DNA of 64,000 nucleotides from Caulobacter sp. GTDB taxonomy: Bacteria > Pseudomonadota > Alphaproteobacteria > Caulobacterales > Caulobacteraceae. The position numbers and the translations under genes were made by a program. This document shows positions 46,773-55,352 of this stretch, one piece after another. Each line of letters opens with the position of its first letter. The first letter of the stretch is position 1. Location: contig JAUXMY010000012.1 in NCBI GenBank assembly GCA_030683005.1, positions 25,056 to 89,055 of the forward strand. Direction: 5' to 3'. Below the pieces are notes generated by a model. The model did no database searches and was not told where the DNA came from. It worked only from the letters and a program-made list of their open reading frames with translations.

Positions 46773-46964
46773 TTGGAGCTCAAACCCTTCGATCCTGCCG
46801 ACTACCTCGACACCGAAGAGGGCATCGAGGCCTATCTGGCCGATGCACGAATGGACGGACCGGCCGCCGTGGCGCGCGCGGTCGAGGTCGTCGCGCGGGC
46901 GCGGGCTCGCATGGCCGGATCGCGAGAGCCGGCGCCGGTCGCGCCCGGTCGCGCCTCGCGCTGA
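46773..46964 (+). pseudogene. Truncated/frameshifted antitoxin (HI1420-type antidote protein)
   Basis: A 63-residue frame with a TTG start and GGGAGG upstream. Its N-terminal half (LKPFDPADYLDTEEGIEAYL) is typical of the DNA-binding antidote proteins that follow this toxin type, which are usually about 100 residues. The helix-turn-helix half is missing from this frame; its remains can be read in another frame just downstream (RIARAGAG ... LALSLAPSG), which fits one or more frameshifts. A repeat element begins 29 bases past the stop. Confidence 0.65.
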
Positions 46965-46992
46965 GCTTGGCGCCAAGCGGTCAATCTTGAGA

Positions 46993-47158
46993 CCTTCCCC
47001 CCCGCTCGCGGGGAGGTGGCCCGGCGGAGCCGGGTCGGTGGGGTAGCGCCGGCGGTTGAATTCAAGGGCGCGTTCAGAGGCACGACGGCAAAAGCCCGCG
47101 CCGCCCCCTCCACCGCGCTCCGCGCGGTCCCCCTCCCCCTCGCTGCGCTCCGGGAAGG
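46993..47158. repeat. MITE-like palindromic element (about 166 bp)
   Basis: The segment starts CCTTCCCC and ends GGGAAGG. The left part (GGGGAGGTGGCCCGGCGGAG CCGGGTCGGTGGGG) and the right part (CCCTCCACCGCGCTCCGCGC GGTCCCC) are inverted, imperfect copies around a non-coding centre. Such GC-rich palindromes are common in alphaproteobacterial genomes. It ends 5 bases before the DUF2948 stop. Confidence 0.7.
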
Positions 47159-47163
47159 ACTGC

Positions 47164-47592
47164 TCAGTCGTGCTTCGGCGTCCTGGGCGTGGGCCACGCC
47201 GTGGAAACGTCAGCGAGGACCACGTCCAGGCACTCGACCTCGGCCCGCAGGTCGCCGCCGCCGGAAAAGGTGAAGACCACCGCCCCGCCCGGCGCCTCGC
47301 CCGGTTCGAAGGTGATGGACAGCAGCTCGACCACCGCGCCCTTCGCGTCCCGGCGCAGCTTGCGGCTCTTGACGCCCAGCACGCCGCCGACCTGCAGGCC
47401 GGCGCGGACGCGCTCGCCGCCCTTGCCGCCCGCTTCCCAACGAAAGCGGTTGAGGGCCAGCGTCAGGCGGCGCGCGGAGGCGTCGAAGCTGATGTCGCCG
47501 ATCTTGCCGATCGAATCCTGGAGAGCGGCCGAGATCACGGCCAGATCCTCGGCGTCCTCGGCCAGCAGGCGCAGCGGCGTGGTCTCGGCCAT
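47164..47592 (-). CDS. DUF2948 family protein
   Basis: A 142-residue cytosolic protein of the uncharacterised DUF2948 family. Typical elements are LRLLAEDAEDLAVISAALQD, DISFDASARRLTLALNRFRW and the C-terminal GGGDLRAEVECLDVVLADV. It lies 2 bases after murA. In relatives hisD follows directly; here about 3 kb of accessory DNA lies between. Confidence 0.93.
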   Translation of the reverse strand: MAETTPLRLLAEDAEDLAVISAALQDSIGKIGDISFDASARRLTLALNRFRWEAGGKGGERVRAGLQVGGVLGVKSRKLRRDAKGAVVELLSITFEPGEAPGGAVVFTFSGGGDLRAEVECLDVVLADVSTAWPTPRTPKHD

Positions 47593-47594
47593 GG

Positions 47595-48893
47595 TCAGCC
47601 GTCCATCTCCGGAATGCTCGCGTCACCCTTGATGCGGCGCACGTCGGCCCCGCAGGCGCCGAGCTTCTCTTCCAGCCGCTCGAAGCCGCGATCCAGGTGG
47701 TAGACCCGTCCGACCACCGTCTCGCCGCTGGCGACCAGACCGGCGATGACCAGGCCGACCGAGGCGCGCAGGTCGGTGGCCATGACCTGGGCCCCCTCCA
47801 GCTTCTCGACGCCGCGCACGCGCGCCTCGGTGCCCGAGACGGTGATGTCGGCGCCCAGCCGCGCCAGCTCCGGCGCGTGCATGAAGCGGTTCTCGAAGAT
47901 GGTTTCGCGGATGACGCTCTCGCCGTCGGCCAGGGTCATCAGGGCCATGAACTGCGCCTGCAGGTCGGTCGGGAAGCCCGGATAGACGCCCGTCTCCACG
48001 TCCACGGCCTTCAGCCGCGCGCCGTTGCGGCGGATGATGACGCCGTCGTTGGTGCGCTCGACGCCGGCCCCGGCCTCCTCGATCTTCTGCAGCAGCGCCT
48101 CGATCAGGTCGGCGCGGGTGTTGGTCAGACGAACCTCGCCGCCGGCCATCGCCGCGGCCACGGCGTAGGTGCCGGCCTCGATCCGGTCGGTGATCACCGC
48201 GTGGGTGGTTCCGTGCAGCTTGTCGACGCCGGTGATGGTGATGGTCGGCGTGCCGGCCCCCTCGACCTTCGCCCCCATCTTGTTGAGGCATTCGGCCAGA
48301 TCGACGATCTCCGGCTCGCAGGCGGCGGTCTTCAGCACCGTGACGCCTTTGGCCAGCACAGCGGCCAGCATCGCGTGCTCGGTCGCGCCAACAGACACGA
48401 ACGGGAACTCGATCTCAGCGCCCTTAAGGCCGCCGGGGGCCGTGGCGTAGACGTAGCCCTCGTGCAGTTCGATCTTCGCGCCCAGCGCTTCCAGCGCCTG
48501 CAGGTGCAGGTCGACCGGCCGGCCGCCGATGGCGCAACCGCCGGGCAGCGACACCTTGGCGTGGCCCGTGCGGGCGATCAGCGGGCCCAGCACGTTGAAG
48601 CTGGCCCGCATCTGGCGGACCAGGTCGTAGGGCGCGAAGGAGCTGACGATCTCGGGCGTGTGCAGCACGGTCTCGGACCCGGTCTCGCCCTGGCGCTCGT
48701 CGACCAGCGTCCCCAGCCGGGTCAGCAGATGCCCCAGGAACCGGGTGTCGGCGAGGCGCGGCATGTTGGTCAGGCGCAGCGGCTCGTCCGTGAGGAGCGA
48801 GGCGACCATCAGCTTGATGGCGGAGTTCTTGGCGCCGCTGATCTGGATCTCTCCATTCAGCCGCGCGCCGCCGACGATGGCGATGCGGTCCAT
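47595..48893 (-). CDS. murA: UDP-N-acetylglucosamine 1-carboxyvinyltransferase
   Basis: A 432-residue cytosolic enzyme for the first committed step of peptidoglycan synthesis, adding enolpyruvate from PEP to UDP-GlcNAc. The Lys/Asn pair lies in GAKNSA (K22, N23). The catalytic and fosfomycin-target cysteine is C120 in [15 protein letters not shown]. The ending [20 protein letters not shown] is typical. The ATG at 48893 ([12 protein letters not shown]) is correct; the frame is open further upstream without homology. Confidence 0.98.
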   Translation of the reverse strand: MDRIAIVGGARLNGEIQISGAKNSAIKLMVASLLTDEPLRLTNMPRLADTRFLGHLLTRLGTLVDERQGETGSETVLHTPEIVSSFAPYDLVRQMRASFNVLGPLIARTGHAKVSLPGGCAIGGRPVDLHLQALEALGAKIELHEGYVYATAPGGLKGAEIEFPFVSVGATEHAMLAAVLAKGVTVLKTAACEPEIVDLAECLNKMGAKVEGAGTPTITITGVDKLHGTTHAVITDRIEAGTYAVAAAMAGGEVRLTNTRADLIEALLQKIEEAGAGVERTNDGVIIRRNGARLKAVDVETGVYPGFPTDLQAQFMALMTLADGESVIRETIFENRFMHAPELARLGADITVSGTEARVRGVEKLEGAQVMATDLRASVGLVIAGLVASGETVVGRVYHLDRGFERLEEKLGACGADVRRIKGDASIPEMDG

Positions 48894-49058
48894 ACAGGCC
48901 CCTCGTTGCGCCGGCGGGATCCTCCACCGGCGGCAGAACAGTATTGAGGCGCGCCTTCTATCCGGCGCAAGCCCCGGCGCAAGAGTCACGTTCTCGTTGA
49001 TGGCCGCGCGAGGGGCTCGCGGCAAAGGGATTTTCCGAGGAGAATCCGCGCAGTCGCC

Positions 49059-49193
49059 TCAGGTCCTGTCCTCGGCCGGCGGCGTCTCGCGCGGCGCGGC
49101 CTTGCGGCGGCGAAGATTGAGGCGCAGCGCCTGCGCCAGCTTCTGCTCACGCAGGGCCTTGTCGGACAGGGGTTTGGGCGGCTGATCGACCAT
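49059..49193 (-). CDS. Small basic protein, 44 residues
   Basis: A short frame encoding MVDQPPKPLSDKALREQKLA followed by QALRLNLRRRKAAPRETPP and an acidic end. It is strongly basic and probably helical. Similar small proteins lie upstream of murA in Caulobacterales by my recollection, but no function is known. There is no overlap with other genes, and the reading is supported mainly by composition and position. Confidence 0.55.
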   Translation of the reverse strand: MVDQPPKPLSDKALREQKLAQALRLNLRRRKAAPRETPPAEDRT

Positions 49194-49287
49194 GTCGGCA
49201 GTGGTGCGATGGCGACAAGTGGGACGTCAAGAGGATTAGGGCTTCCCCCGTCCCCCGACTTTCGCTATCAGGCGCGCCTCGCCTTTC

Positions 49288-49362
<75 letters not shown>

Positions 49363-49772
49363 TGTTTCCCCAAGTGTTTCGAGCACTTGGGGAAACACCA
49401 ATCCCTCTCCGATATCGGCCTGTTGCCCTGGCAAGCATATCGAGCGCGCCGCGAACAGGTCTTCGCACTCGAACGCAGCGACGATTCCGACGGCCGGCCG
49501 GCCTGCTGTTCCCGCCGATGATGAACCTCGCCCCGCGCCGTCCGTTGCAGGAGGATGGTTCACCTCCCCGACGATCTTGATCCGCTAATCCGAACGCGCG
49601 TTGAAGCGGCGCTGAGCCGCGCCGGGCCGGTCGGGAACGAACTGCTGGATGACGGACAGGAGGAAGTGTTCTCCCGCACCGAGGTCGAAAGCGCCACGAG
49701 CGAGCATCAGCAATCGGTCAGGTCGAGGGCCGCCAGCTTGACCCGCTCTCCTCCTCCTGACAGCGCCGCCGA
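49363..49772. other. 410-bp region without a convincing gene, beginning with a perfect hairpin
   Basis: Directly after tRNA-Thr, TGTTTCCCCAAGTG and CACTTGGGGAAACA form a perfect 14-bp stem (49363-49397, loop TTTCGAG) with no T-run. The rest holds a weak open frame (49555-49779, plus strand, MVHLPDDLDPLIRTRVEAAL...) whose ribosome-binding site touches the ATG, so I do not call it. It may be the remains of an older gene. Confidence 0.5.
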
Positions 49773-50087
49773 TCAGTAGCCGATCAGCGTCGGCAAGGTC
49801 TGCCAGAGGATGGCCAGAAGCGCCAGGACCGAGCCCATGGCGGCCACCTGGCCCATGAAGTGATCGGCGGCTCCGCTTGCGGAGGGCGACGCCAGGCGCC
49901 GGACCGCCAACAGCGCGTGCAGGAGAACGGCCAGCAGGCACAGGCCGCTGAAGGCCAGCGCCGCCATGCGCCAGCCGACCGCGTCGGCGGTGCTGACGGT
50001 GTCGGCCAGGCTGGCGATGGCGTAGACGCCGACGAAGTGGACCGCCCAGAGAAGCAGACCGCCCAGGGTGAATATCCAGCGTCGCAT
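49773..50087 (-). CDS. Small membrane protein of the caa3 oxidase cluster
   Basis: A 104-residue protein with three hydrophobic segments (WIFTLGGLLLWAVHFVGVYA; MAALAFSGLCLLAVLLHALL; AAMGSVLALLAILWQTLPTL). It is not a recognised family. Its start lies 1 base downstream of the fused oxidase gene, so it is the last gene of that operon and could be an accessory oxidase subunit or assembly factor. Confidence 0.75.
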   Translation of the reverse strand: MRRWIFTLGGLLLWAVHFVGVYAIASLADTVSTADAVGWRMAALAFSGLCLLAVLLHALLAVRRLASPSASGAADHFMGQVAAMGSVLALLAILWQTLPTLIGY

Positions 50088-50088
50088 G

Positions 50089-52629
50089 TCAGGAGCCCGG
50101 GAACAGGCGCAGCAGCAGCCCCGCGAAGGCCCCCTGCCCGGCGGTGTAGGCGACGAACAGCGCGATCAGATCGACGGTGGAGGGGCAGTCGGCGCGCACA
50201 AGGCCGGCCATCCACCGCAGGAGCAGGAAGAGCCCCATCAGGCCCGCCACCGAGACGAAGAAGCCCTGCCAGGCCATGAAGGCGTAGACGGTGGCCCCCT
50301 GGGCGTTGACGGTGGGATCGAGGCCCGTTGCATGCCAGGCGCTCAGATCCAGGCCCCAGGCGCCGCCGACCAGACCGACCGCGAGCAGCATGAGCAGGGT
50401 CGCCAGCGCCGCACGCACTCGCCCCTCCGTTCGCAATACTCGACAGGCGCTCCAGGCCAGCAGCACCCCCGCGGCGTTCATGGCCAGCAGCATCGCCAGC
50501 GAGGCGACCTCGGGCGGGGGCGCCCAGCTCTGCGGGTTGCGGCTCCACAGGAAGACATAGCTGAAGGCGCTCATGGCCAGCACCATGCCGCCGACAACGA
50601 GCGTGATGACCATAGCCCACCATCCATGGTTCGCCGGGCCGCTGACATAGGTCGGCGCCCGGATCCCGGCCCCGATGTCGACGGTCCTCTGCGGCAGGGG
50701 CCGGTCGAGCGACCAGGCCCAGGTCATGATGCAGTAGATGGCGAGAACGCCGCTGATCACCGACGGCCAGTAGGCCTGCACTGTCAGCAACAGGAAGAAC
50801 CCCGCGGTGAACACCGCCGCCCAGATCGGCCAGCCCGACGGTTGCGGCAGGCGCATCAGGGCGATCGGCTCGGCGTTGAGGGTGCTGGTCAGGATGGTTT
50901 CGCGATGTCCGGTCGCCGTGCGCGGCAGGAAGTAGCGCCCGGCCTCGACGTCGCGGGCGAGGTCCTTCTGGTCCCAGAGGGGGTAGAGGCTGGTGATCAC
51001 CGGGATCGAGCGCACCGAGTAGAGCCCGTTCGGCAACCACTCCAGGCCAGGCGCGTCGTGGATGTTGCCGGCGTTTCGGCCGGTGAACGGCCGGAAGTTG
51101 CGGAGCATGTCGATCACCCAGACCAGCACCCCGGCCGCAAACAGGAAGGCGCCGACGGTGGAGATCAGGTTGGGCAGGTCCAGCCCGCGGCCCGGCAGGT
51201 AGGTATAGACCCTACGCGGCATGCCCATCAGGCCGGTCAGGTGCATGGTGAAGAAGGTCGCATGCATCCCGGTGAACATCAGCCAGAACGCCCATTTGCC
51301 CAGCCGGTCACTGAGCGCGCGGCTGCTCACCATTGGGACCCAGTGGTACATCGCCGCGAACAGCGGAAAGACCATGCCGCCGATCAGCACGTAGTGCAGA
51401 TGGGCGACGATGAAGTAGGTGTCGTGAACCTGCCAGTCGAACGGGACCATGGCGGCCATGACCCCGGTCAGCCCGCCCATGGTGAAGATGACGAGACTGC
51501 CGAGCACGAACAGTCCGGGCGTGTTGAAGCGCATCTTTCCCGAGCCGGCCGTGGCGATCCAGCTGAACACCTGGATGCCGGCCGGGATCGAGACGGCCGC
51601 CGACGCCGCCGAGAAGAAGCTGGTCGAGATGGTCGGCATACCGGTCGTGAACATGTGGTGCGCCCAGACGCCGAAGCTGATGAAGCCCGTCGCGAGCATG
51701 GCCAGCACCACCAGCCGGTGGCCGACCAGCGGCGTCTGGGCCACCACCGGCACGATGGTCGACATCGCGCCCGCCGCCGGCAGGAAGATGATGTAGACCT
51801 CGGGGTGACCGAAGAACCAGAACAGGTGCTGCCACAGCATCGGATCGCCGCCCCTGGCGGGATCAAAGAACGGCCAGCCCAGCGCGCGCTCCAGCTCCAT
51901 CAGGGTGGTCGCCAGGATGATGGACGGGAAGGCGATGATGATCATGCAGGCGAAGATCAGCATCGCCCAGGCGAACACCGGCAGCTTGTCCAGCGTCATG
52001 CCCGGGGCCCGGGTCCGCAGTACCCCGACGATGATCTCTATAGCTCCGGCGATGGCCGAGATCTCGATGAAGCCGATGCCCAGCAGCCAGAAGTCGGCGT
52101 TGATCCCGGGCGAGAAGGTGCTGTTGCTCAGGGGCGGATACATGAACCAGCCCCCGCTCGGCGCCAGACCGAACAGCAGCGAGCAGAAGAAGGCCAGGCC
52201 GCCGATCAGATAGGCCCAGAAGGCGTAGGCGCTGAGTCTCGGGAACGGCAGATCGCGCGCGCCCAGCATCTGCGGCAGCAGAAGGACGCCCAGCGCCTCC
52301 ACCGCCGGCACCGCGAACAGGAACATCATCGCGGTTCCATGCACGGTGAACATCTGGTTGTAGGTCTCCTGCGGAAGGAAACCGTTCAGCGGCAACGCCA
52401 GCTGGGTCCGCATCAGCAGGGCCAGAATCCCCGCCAGAACGAAGAACAGCATGGCCGCGCCGACGTAGTAGACGCCGACGAAGTTGTTGTTGATCGCCGC
52501 GATCCACTGCCAGGGCGAACGAGGCCGACACCAGACCGCTTCGAGTTTCTCCAGTTCGTTCTCCGGCCGCGACTCCCGGGTCGGAAAGCGCGCGTAGAGG
52601 CTGGCGTCGAACCCGGTCTCGGAGTTCAT
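50089..52629 (-). CDS. ctaD: Cytochrome c oxidase subunit I fused to subunit III
   Basis: An 846-residue fusion. The first ~560 residues are heme-copper oxidase subunit I with the low-spin heme ligand in HGTAMMFLF, the CuB/crosslinked-Tyr region FFGHPEVYIIFLPAAG, the paired His in VWAHHMFTTG and the heme a3/a ligands in VAHLHYVLIGG. The glutamate in GHPEV marks an A1-type D channel. After a linker with IRAPTYVSGPANHGWW, a subunit III-like domain follows (GATVYAFMAWQGFFVSVAGL). It is the terminal oxidase reducing O2 and pumping protons. The ATG overlaps the coxB stop by four bases. Confidence 0.93.
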   Translation of the reverse strand: MNSETGFDASLYARFPTRESRPENELEKLEAVWCRPRSPWQWIAAINNNFVGVYYVGAAMLFFVLAGILALLMRTQLALPLNGFLPQETYNQMFTVHGTAMMFLFAVPAVEALGVLLLPQMLGARDLPFPRLSAYAFWAYLIGGLAFFCSLLFGLAPSGGWFMYPPLSNSTFSPGINADFWLLGIGFIEISAIAGAIEIIVGVLRTRAPGMTLDKLPVFAWAMLIFACMIIIAFPSIILATTLMELERALGWPFFDPARGGDPMLWQHLFWFFGHPEVYIIFLPAAGAMSTIVPVVAQTPLVGHRLVVLAMLATGFISFGVWAHHMFTTGMPTISTSFFSAASAAVSIPAGIQVFSWIATAGSGKMRFNTPGLFVLGSLVIFTMGGLTGVMAAMVPFDWQVHDTYFIVAHLHYVLIGGMVFPLFAAMYHWVPMVSSRALSDRLGKWAFWLMFTGMHATFFTMHLTGLMGMPRRVYTYLPGRGLDLPNLISTVGAFLFAAGVLVWVIDMLRNFRPFTGRNAGNIHDAPGLEWLPNGLYSVRSIPVITSLYPLWDQKDLARDVEAGRYFLPRTATGHRETILTSTLNAEPIALMRLPQPSGWPIWAAVFTAGFFLLLTVQAYWPSVISGVLAIYCIMTWAWSLDRPLPQRTVDIGAGIRAPTYVSGPANHGWWAMVITLVVGGMVLAMSAFSYVFLWSRNPQSWAPPPEVASLAMLLAMNAAGVLLAWSACRVLRTEGRVRAALATLLMLLAVGLVGGAWGLDLSAWHATGLDPTVNAQGATVYAFMAWQGFFVSVAGLMGLFLLLRWMAGLVRADCPSTVDLIALFVAYTAGQGAFAGLLLRLFPGS

Positions 52630-53585
52630 TTCAGGCTCTCGAGATAGGCCGCGACCGCGCGTAGGTCCTCGCCGGACAGCACGGGGTAGGCCGGCATGCG
52701 ATTGCCGGGCTTGATCGCCTGGCTGTCGGCGATCCAGCCGGCCAGGGTTCCCTGATTGGTCGGCAGGATGCCACCGCCGAGGGTTCGACGAGAGCCGACA
52801 TGGCTGAGGTCGGGACCGGCGAGGCCGTTGGCCGAGGCGCCGCGCACGGTATGGCAGGCGCCGCAGCCGGAAGCCTCGAACACCTCGGCCCCGCGCGACG
52901 GCAGGCCGGCGGCCGGGGATGGCGCCAGCCGCCTTCGCTTCCATGCGTCGAACTCGTCCGCGGTGTGGGCGACGACCACCAGACCCATCAGCGCATGCGG
53001 CCCGCCGCAGTACTCGGCGCACTGGCCGCCGAACACGCCCGGCGCATCAGCCTGCAGCCGCAGGATGTTGCGGCGGCCGGGGATCATGTCCTTCTTGCCG
53101 CCCAGGCGCGGGACCCAGAAGCTGTGAATGACGTCCGCCGACTCCAGTTCGAACACGACAGGCTGGCCGGCGGGAATGTGGATCTCGTTGGCGTCCTGCA
53201 GCACCTCGCGGCCCTGCTCGTCGAGATAGGCTACCCGCCACCACCACATCTCCCCGGTCACCCGAATCCGGGTCTCGCCGGGGCGCGGCTCGTCCGTCAG
53301 GTGACTGGTTAGGCCAAGGCCGTAGATGAGCAACGCGCTGAGCACCACGACCGGAAAGGCCAGGCCGCCGATCCAGACGAGCCGCTCGCCGCCCAGCCGG
53401 ACCCGCCAGCGTCTCGGCCCGAACAACGCCACCGCCAGCGCCACGAGCACGACGACAAGCACGACGGCGCTCATCGCGAACAGAATCCAGGACAGGATGT
53501 TGACCGGGCCCGCGAAGGGGCCGGCCGGATCGAGGATCGGCGGCGGCCAGCCGGCGAAGCCTTCGGGAGCGCGGTCAATGGTCAT
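52626..53585 (-). CDS. ctaC: Cytochrome c oxidase subunit II with fused cytochrome c domain (caa3-type)
   Basis: A 319-residue protein with two N-terminal membrane helices, a cupredoxin domain and a C-terminal cytochrome c domain. The CuA ligands appear in DVIHSFWVPRLGGKKD and GGQCAEYCGGPHALM. The heme c site is CGACH. The fusion defines a caa3-type enzyme that takes electrons through its own heme. It overlaps the upstream cytochrome gene by 11 bases and the oxidase gene by four. Confidence 0.95.
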   Translation of the reverse strand: MTIDRAPEGFAGWPPPILDPAGPFAGPVNILSWILFAMSAVVLVVVLVALAVALFGPRRWRVRLGGERLVWIGGLAFPVVVLSALLIYGLGLTSHLTDEPRPGETRIRVTGEMWWWRVAYLDEQGREVLQDANEIHIPAGQPVVFELESADVIHSFWVPRLGGKKDMIPGRRNILRLQADAPGVFGGQCAEYCGGPHALMGLVVVAHTADEFDAWKRRRLAPSPAAGLPSRGAEVFEASGCGACHTVRGASANGLAGPDLSHVGSRRTLGGGILPTNQGTLAGWIADSQAIKPGNRMPAYPVLSGEDLRAVAAYLESLK

Positions 53586-53988
53586 CGAGCGTGTACAGGT
53601 AGGCCGCGACGTCGCGGGCTTGGGCGTCGCTGATCGGCATCGCCGGCATGCCCGTGGCGGGCGACAGCGACGGGGCGTCCTTCAGCCAGGTCACCAGGGT
53701 GTCCGGCTGGTTCGGAAAGCGGCCGGCGATGAGGGGGCGGGCGGCAAAGCCCTTGAGCGGCGCGCCCACCGTACCGCGCGGCCAGTCGACGCCGGGGATT
53801 TCGTGGCAGGCGCCGCACCCGACCTCCTCCATGATCGACACGCCGCGCGACGGATCGGCGCCGGCGATCAGACGTGGGGAGCCGGTCTTGTCAGCGCAGG
53901 CGCCGACCAGCGTCAGGGCCGCGATCACGACCGTCCTGGTGCTCTGGTCCGCCTGTCCGATGGGGCTCCGCGCCTCCCCGCCTGCCAT
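53575..53988 (-). CDS. Mono-heme cytochrome c, predicted lipoprotein
   Basis: A 137-residue class I-like cytochrome with a short hydrophobic segment ending in a lipobox-like LVGAC and one heme site CGACH. The sixth ligand is probably the Met in GMPAMPISDAQARDVAAYLY. It would shuttle electrons to the neighbouring caa3 oxidase. The N-terminal leader before the hydrophobic part is unusually long, so the true start could be downstream. An EcfG-like promoter ends 9 bases before this ATG, which would give a nearly leaderless message. Confidence 0.85.
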   Translation of the reverse strand: MAGGEARSPIGQADQSTRTVVIAALTLVGACADKTGSPRLIAGADPSRGVSIMEEVGCGACHEIPGVDWPRGTVGAPLKGFAARPLIAGRFPNQPDTLVTWLKDAPSLSPATGMPAMPISDAQARDVAAYLYTLDDH

Positions 53989-53996
53989 TGAACCTC

Positions 53997-54022
53997 AACC
54001 CCTTGCCCCCGGCCGTGGTTCC
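53997..54022 (-). promoter_or_regulatory. EcfG-type promoter candidate before cytochrome c/coxB
   Basis: On the minus strand GGAAC (54022-54018) is followed after 18 bases by GTT (53999-53997), matching the -35 and -10 elements of the alphaproteobacterial general stress sigma factor EcfG/SigT. It lies in the 73-bp divergent region. Confidence 0.45.
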
Positions 54023-54061
54023 CGGTCCGGAACCGTTGGCGCTGGTCAGGATTGAAAGGCG

Positions 54062-54793
54062 GTGCGCACTGCTATCCTCATCGTCCTTGCCGCCGGCCTG
54101 GCCGCCGGGTGCCGTCCGGCGGCCAACCAAACCGGGGACGCCTTCACGGCCACGGGTGAGTTGATCGCCCTGAGCGGCGGCGAAGGCGGCGCGACCAACG
54201 CCTGCTTCGCCTGTCACGGTCTGCGGGGGGAGGGAGATGGCGTCGCCACGCCGCGCCTGGCGGGCCTGGAGGCGGGCTATCTGCAGAAGCAACTCGATGA
54301 CTATGCCGCCGACCTGCGCCATGACGAGATCATGACGCCGATCGCCAGACACCTTGGCCACGACGACCGACGCGCGGTCGCGGCCTACTACGCGGCGCTC
54401 CCTGTGACGGATCCGGCCGGGTCGCCGACGCAGGGGCCGGGGCTGTACCTGACCGGAGATCCGGCCAGGGGTCTGGTCGCCTGCGCCGTCTGTCACGGCC
54501 CGACCGGCCAGGGCGTCGGTCCTGCCAACCCCGCCCTCGCTGGACAGCCCGCCAGCTACACGGTCGAGCAGCTGCGGCGTTGGCTTCGCTCGGAACGGCG
54601 TAACGATCCGCGTGGCGTCATGACCGCCGCGGCCGCGCCGCTGACCGAACCGGAAATACGCGCCATAGCCGTCTGGCTAGAGACGCTGCCGTCTTCTCGA
54701 CCGCCCGATACCGACGTTGCCAGCCTGTCCGCCGCCGGGACGGCTTCGGCACGACTGGCAGCATCCCATGGAATACATCGTCCCGGTCGATGA
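54062..54793 (+). CDS. Diheme cytochrome c (c4-like), predicted lipoprotein
   Basis: A 243-residue protein with signal peptide and lipobox LAAGC and two heme sites, CFACH (near residue 48) and CAVCH (near residue 140), each followed by a cytochrome c4-like fold. It would carry electrons in the periplasm between the dehydrogenase and oxidase. The GTG start at 54062 gives the signal peptide. It is the only plus-strand gene in this respiratory block. Its last ~45 residues run past the usual cytochrome end and overlap, on the opposite strand, the extended tail of the b561 gene. Confidence 0.88.
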   Translation: MRTAILIVLAAGLAAGCRPAANQTGDAFTATGELIALSGGEGGATNACFACHGLRGEGDGVATPRLAGLEAGYLQKQLDDYAADLRHDEIMTPIARHLGHDDRRAVAAYYAALPVTDPAGSPTQGPGLYLTGDPARGLVACAVCHGPTGQGVGPANPALAGQPASYTVEQLRRWLRSERRNDPRGVMTAAAAPLTEPEIRAIAVWLETLPSSRPPDTDVASLSAAGTASARLAASHGIHRPGR

Positions 54794-55352
54794 TCTGGTG
54801 CTTCAGGGCCCCGACGATGTGGAGAGGGATCATGAGCAGCAGACTGACGACAAGCCCCCAGTGCAGCCACTCGGCGATGGCCTCGACCCGCCAGAGTGCG
54901 GGATTGGACAAGGTCTGAAACGGCAGCAGCGGCCAGGGGATGAGGCCCAGAACCGACAGGTCCTGCTCGCGCCCCGTGGCCGAGACCATCGCCCAGCCCG
55001 ACAGCGGCAGTCCGAACAGGCAGCTGTAGAAGACGTAGTGGGTGATCCGGGCGGCCGTGCTTTCCCAGCCCGGTTTGTCGGCGTCGTTGATCACCTCGGG
55101 CGCCAGCAACCGCCAGGCCGCGCGACCGACGACCAGCAGAAGCATCAGAATGCCGATGATGAAGTGCAGGTCGTAGGCGGCAACCTTGTCGCCGCCGACC
55201 GGCAACCGTCCCATCCACCAGCCCAAGCCCAGCTGGAAGAGCACCAGCGCCGCCATGGTCCAGTGAAAGGCGATGGCGACCGGCGAGAAACGCCCCTCGT
55301 CCGCGTGGCCCGCGGCCCACTCAAGGACCCTGACGACAAGCTTGTCGATCAT
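54618..55352 (-). CDS. Cytochrome b561/Ni-hydrogenase-type membrane cytochrome b
   Basis: A 244-residue protein with four membrane helices and the heme-binding histidines in AFHWTMA, YDLHFIIG, WLHWGLV and IPLHIVGALKHQ. It would pass electrons from quinol or quinone to periplasmic carriers. The ATG at 55352 overlaps the ctaG stop. After the normal family end (RDDVFHGMLP) about 48 basic residues follow, which overlap the cytochrome c4 gene on the other strand by 176 bases. Confidence 0.88.
   Translation of the reverse strand: MIDKLVVRVLEWAAGHADEGRFSPVAIAFHWTMAALVLFQLGLGWWMGRLPVGGDKVAAYDLHFIIGILMLLLVVGRAAWRLLAPEVINDADKPGWESTAARITHYVFYSCLFGLPLSGWAMVSATGREQDLSVLGLIPWPLLPFQTLSNPALWRVEAIAEWLHWGLVVSLLLMIPLHIVGALKHQIIDRDDVFHGMLPVVPKPSRRRTGWQRRYRAVEKTAASLARRLWRVFPVRSAARPRRS

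Noticed and set aside
49555..49779. A 74-codon frame (MVHLPDDLDPLI...) after tRNA-Thr
   Set aside because: The purine-rich stretch touches the ATG, there is no family match and the C-terminus looks random; kept only as a possible gene remnant.
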